Source of the DNA: an uncultured cyanobacterium
GTDB lineage: Bacteria; Cyanobacteriota; Cyanobacteriia; Cyanobacteriales; Chroococcidiopsidaceae
DNA: 25,606 nt
Direction: 5' to 3'
Assembly (NCBI GenBank): GCA_946221495.1
Contig: CAMIFA010000063.1
Span: 1 to 25,606 of the forward strand
In this document: one piece after another, positions 24,088 through 25,606 of the stretch
Position numbering within the stretch: the stretch's first letter is position 1
Layout: each line of letters opens with the position of its first letter
The notes under the pieces: model-generated
Told to the model about the DNA's origin: nothing
What the model saw: only the letters and a program-made list of their open reading frames with translations
Databases searched by the model: none
Program-made: the position numbers and the translations under genes

Positions 24088-24513
24088 CTAACTGGGAATA
24101 AACACGCGCTCAAAAGACTGCTGGCGATATCGCCTATAAATATCAAAATCCTTATCTAAAGTAGCGATCGCTCCTATGTCCAATCGCTCTGAAATAGCAA
24201 CTAAAGCTAAGTCCGCAAAATCTCCTGATAAGTCTGCATATCGGGCGTTAAGTTCTCTAATTCGCGTAAAGTCCTGAACTGTAAGGTGTTCGCAATTAAA
24301 TATACCCCTGCTGACTTGTAGGAGAAACTCATTTTGCACTCGCCAGTCAGCAGCCAGTAGATACATAGCTTCAGTGACACAGGCAACTGTAGTAATTAAT
24401 TGACTTGTGCAGCGTTCAAAAAACTTAAGCGCCTGGGCATGATATTTATCAGCAGCACTGTAGTAAGCAACTATCAATCCTGTATCCATCAGGATAAGGG
24501 GATGATAAGTCAC
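24088..24513 (-). CDS. PIN domain toxin (VapC-like)
   Basis: A 141-residue PIN-fold ribonuclease. The acidic metal-binding residues expected of the family can be placed: D10 (LMDTGLIVAY), E48 (CVTEAMYLL), D98 or D101 (SGDFADLALV) and D120/D122 (ATLDKDFDIY). Its start overlaps the stop of the upstream ribbon-helix-helix gene by 4 bases, the usual antitoxin-toxin order. By family it would cut RNA (often tRNA) when freed from the antitoxin. All key residues are present, so the toxin is probably active. Confidence 0.88.
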   Translation of the reverse strand: MTYHPLILMDTGLIVAYYSAADKYHAQALKFFERCTSQLITTVACVTEAMYLLAADWRVQNEFLLQVSRGIFNCEHLTVQDFTRIRELNARYADLSGDFADLALVAISERLDIGAIATLDKDFDIYRRYRQQSFERVFIPS

Positions 24514-24869
24514 GGTGTAGCTTCTCGATTACTTTTGGATTCAGCTTGCTCTAACACAGATTGCACTGCTATTGTACTTATGCGCTCTGGTTGTTCAGAC
24601 AAGTTTGAGTTAGCACCTTGCTCTAATAAATATTGTGCTATTGCTTTCTGACGATTCGGACGTTCAGACAAATCTGGATCAGCACCTTCTAGTAGATGTT
24701 TGGGATGCCCGCCCATTCTTGCCACTAAAGTTTGCCCAGCTTGCATACTTAACCAGCGTTCGTTAATTAGCCTCCTAATCAGTTCGCTCTTGTCAGTTTT
24801 CTCATACGCCTGAATATCTGCTAGATGAGCCTCCGTTTCTGGATCTAGGCGCACAGCTATCAGTCCCAT
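24510..24869 (-). CDS. Ribbon-helix-helix (CopG-type) antitoxin with duplicated C-terminal motif
   Basis: A 119-residue antitoxin. Residues 1-42 form the RHH DNA-binding unit (MGLIAVRLDPETEAHLADI, then SELIRRLINERW). The rest, which would neutralise the PIN toxin, is unusually long: a block GADPDLSERPNRQKAIAQYLLEQ is followed by a second, diverged copy GANSNLSEQPERISTIAVQSVLEQ (each about 23-24 residues; compared here as LSERPNRQKAI and LSEQPERISTI). Usual members have only one copy. AGGAA lies 7 bases before the ATG, and a palindrome overlapping the likely promoter is present just upstream. Confidence 0.85.
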   Translation of the reverse strand: MGLIAVRLDPETEAHLADIQAYEKTDKSELIRRLINERWLSMQAGQTLVARMGGHPKHLLEGADPDLSERPNRQKAIAQYLLEQGANSNLSEQPERISTIAVQSVLEQAESKSNREATP

Positions 24870-24888
24870 ATCTATGTTCCTGCTTAAT

Positions 24889-24904
24889 GTTATACAAGTA
24901 TAAC
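24889..24904. promoter_or_regulatory. Palindromic operator candidate of the RHH/PIN module
   Basis: A perfect inverted repeat GTTATAC-AA-GTATAAC, 20 bases upstream of the antitoxin ATG on the minus strand. The right arm contains TATAAC, which serves as a -10 element, so an RHH protein bound here would block its own transcription, as is common in toxin-antitoxin operons. Confidence 0.55.
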
Positions 24905-24983
24905 GTGGTACTAGGCATCTCTTTAGGCTGCGATCGCTCTTACATCTTGCAGTGTTTTTATTTCAATCTGCTGCCAGCTGACG

Positions 24984-25376
24984 CTACTCTACCCCTATAC
25001 GTTCTTCCAACAAACTAGAAAGCTCTTCCTTAGTCATCTGACTTTGCGCTACCTGCATTACCATGTTGTATGCTTCCTCTTTGGTCATGTTAAGTTCATA
25101 GCCATTCATACTCAAAAATGCAATCATCGTGGCAAATGCAGTACGTTTGTTGCCGTCTAAGAAAGGATGATTTTTAGCTAAGTGATACAGGTAAGCAGCT
25201 GCTTGAGCGGAAATAATTGGATGTAGAAGCTCACCAAAGAAAGTAGCTTGGGGTTGGGCTAGAGCCGAGTCTAAAAGACCGTCATCTCTAATACCGTCAA
25301 GTCCACCGAATCTTTCAATCTGGCGTTTGTGAATGTTAAGCACATCCAATTTTGGTACAAATTCAGGAGTCTGCAA
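24984..25376 (-). CDS. doc: Death-on-curing (Doc) toxin, Fic fold
   Basis: A 130-residue Doc-type toxin. The Fic-family motif is complete as H70-P-F-L-D-G-N-K-R78, close to phage P1 Doc, which phosphorylates elongation factor Tu and stops translation. Preceding family marks are GGLDGIRDDGLLDSALAQP and HPIISAQAAAYLYHLAKNH. The start overlaps the end of the upstream small gene by 14 bases. With all motif residues intact it is likely functional. It lies on the same strand as the RHH/PIN module 114 bases away but is a separate unit with its own antitoxin. Confidence 0.93.
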   Translation of the reverse strand: MQTPEFVPKLDVLNIHKRQIERFGGLDGIRDDGLLDSALAQPQATFFGELLHPIISAQAAAYLYHLAKNHPFLDGNKRTAFATMIAFLSMNGYELNMTKEEAYNMVMQVAQSQMTKEELSSLLEERIGVE

Positions 25377-25545
25377 GGCGACGATATACCTCCGACCATT
25401 TTTCCTCTGACTCTAGATAAGCTTTAAAAGCCTTTCCCTCAGAAGGATACTTCACTTTTAATGCTCGCACAAATTCTAATACCTCTGGTAAAAGCGGCTC
25501 TGGCACTTGTTCAATTTCTTGAATAATCTGTTCTTTAGTATTCAT
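25363..25545 (-). CDS. Putative antitoxin partner of Doc (DUF2281-like)
   Basis: A 60-residue, mostly helical, acidic protein. The start MNTKEQIIQEIEQVPEPLLPEVLEFVRALK is like the N-terminus of DUF2281-type antitoxins (given here in parts: TKEQIIQEIEQ, PEPLLPEVLEFV), and it overlaps the toxin by 14 bases. In P1-type systems Phd carries an N-terminal DNA-binding fold; this protein is different, so the pair is a hybrid of Doc toxin with an unrelated antitoxin, a type common in cyanobacteria. AAGG lies about 8 bases before the ATG, with a HIP1 octamer between them. Confidence 0.75.
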   Translation of the reverse strand: MNTKEQIIQEIEQVPEPLLPEVLEFVRALKVKYPSEGKAFKAYLESEEKWSEVYRRLADS

Positions 25546-25606
25546 AGCGATCGCCTTACGAAATTGGGATTTGGACTCTAGCAGCAGTGGGGAAACGGCA
25601 ATGCTT

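Overview
This is a cyanobacterial chromosome segment. The evidence is the HIP1 octamer GCGATCGC scattered through genes and gaps (for example 5506-5513, 9340-9347, 22379-22386), plant-type phytoene desaturase overlapping phytoene synthase, a DnaK with the acidic C-terminal tail of cyanobacterial DnaK3 followed by a zinc-finger-less DnaJ, a Ycf51-family protein, a HemJ protoporphyrinogen oxidase and an apocarotenoid oxygenase. Heptameric tandem repeats and very AT-rich spacers fit a larger-genome cyanobacterium such as a Chroococcidiopsis relative; that genus-level guess is inference only.

Layout. 65-138: tRNA-Arg(ACG). 244-3307 (minus): a probable three-gene run of NlpC/P60 cell-wall peptidase, membrane-anchored GT2 glycosyltransferase and MFS transporter. 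3308-5310: an accessory islet holding a decayed TnpB tail, two small genes that share a duplicated segment, an 89-base attC-like palindrome and a UPF0175 antitoxin whose PIN-type toxin is broken. 5466-8945: a beta-lactamase-fold serine hydrolase without a signal peptide, an exported barrel-like protein and a branched-chain amino-acid type substrate-binding lipoprotein. 9137-9228: tRNA-Ser(GCT). 9329-11708 (minus): pds-crtB, the first two committed steps of carotenoid synthesis.

11992-19746 (plus): dnaK3, dnaJ, an AcpH-like protein, a GrpB-family protein, a SufU-like Fe-S scaffold, Ycf51, an Fe-type alcohol dehydrogenase-fold protein and a class I aminotransferase, several of them overlapping or very close. 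19779-20666 (minus): MscS channel. 20667-21159: an AT-rich spacer. 21160-23258 (plus): apocarotenoid oxygenase and HemJ. 23329-25545: a Uma2-family nuclease and two minus-strand toxin-antitoxin modules (RHH/PIN and a DUF2281-like/Doc pair); a palindromic operator candidate lies over the promoter of the first module.

Most of the window is ordinary housekeeping and photosynthesis-related sequence. The part most likely to hold something undescribed is 3741-4741: a small membrane protein and a soluble helical protein sharing a duplicated Gly/Asp/Asn-rich module, followed by an integron-attC-like hairpin. No integrase gene is visible in the window, and the function of the pair cannot be read from sequence alone.
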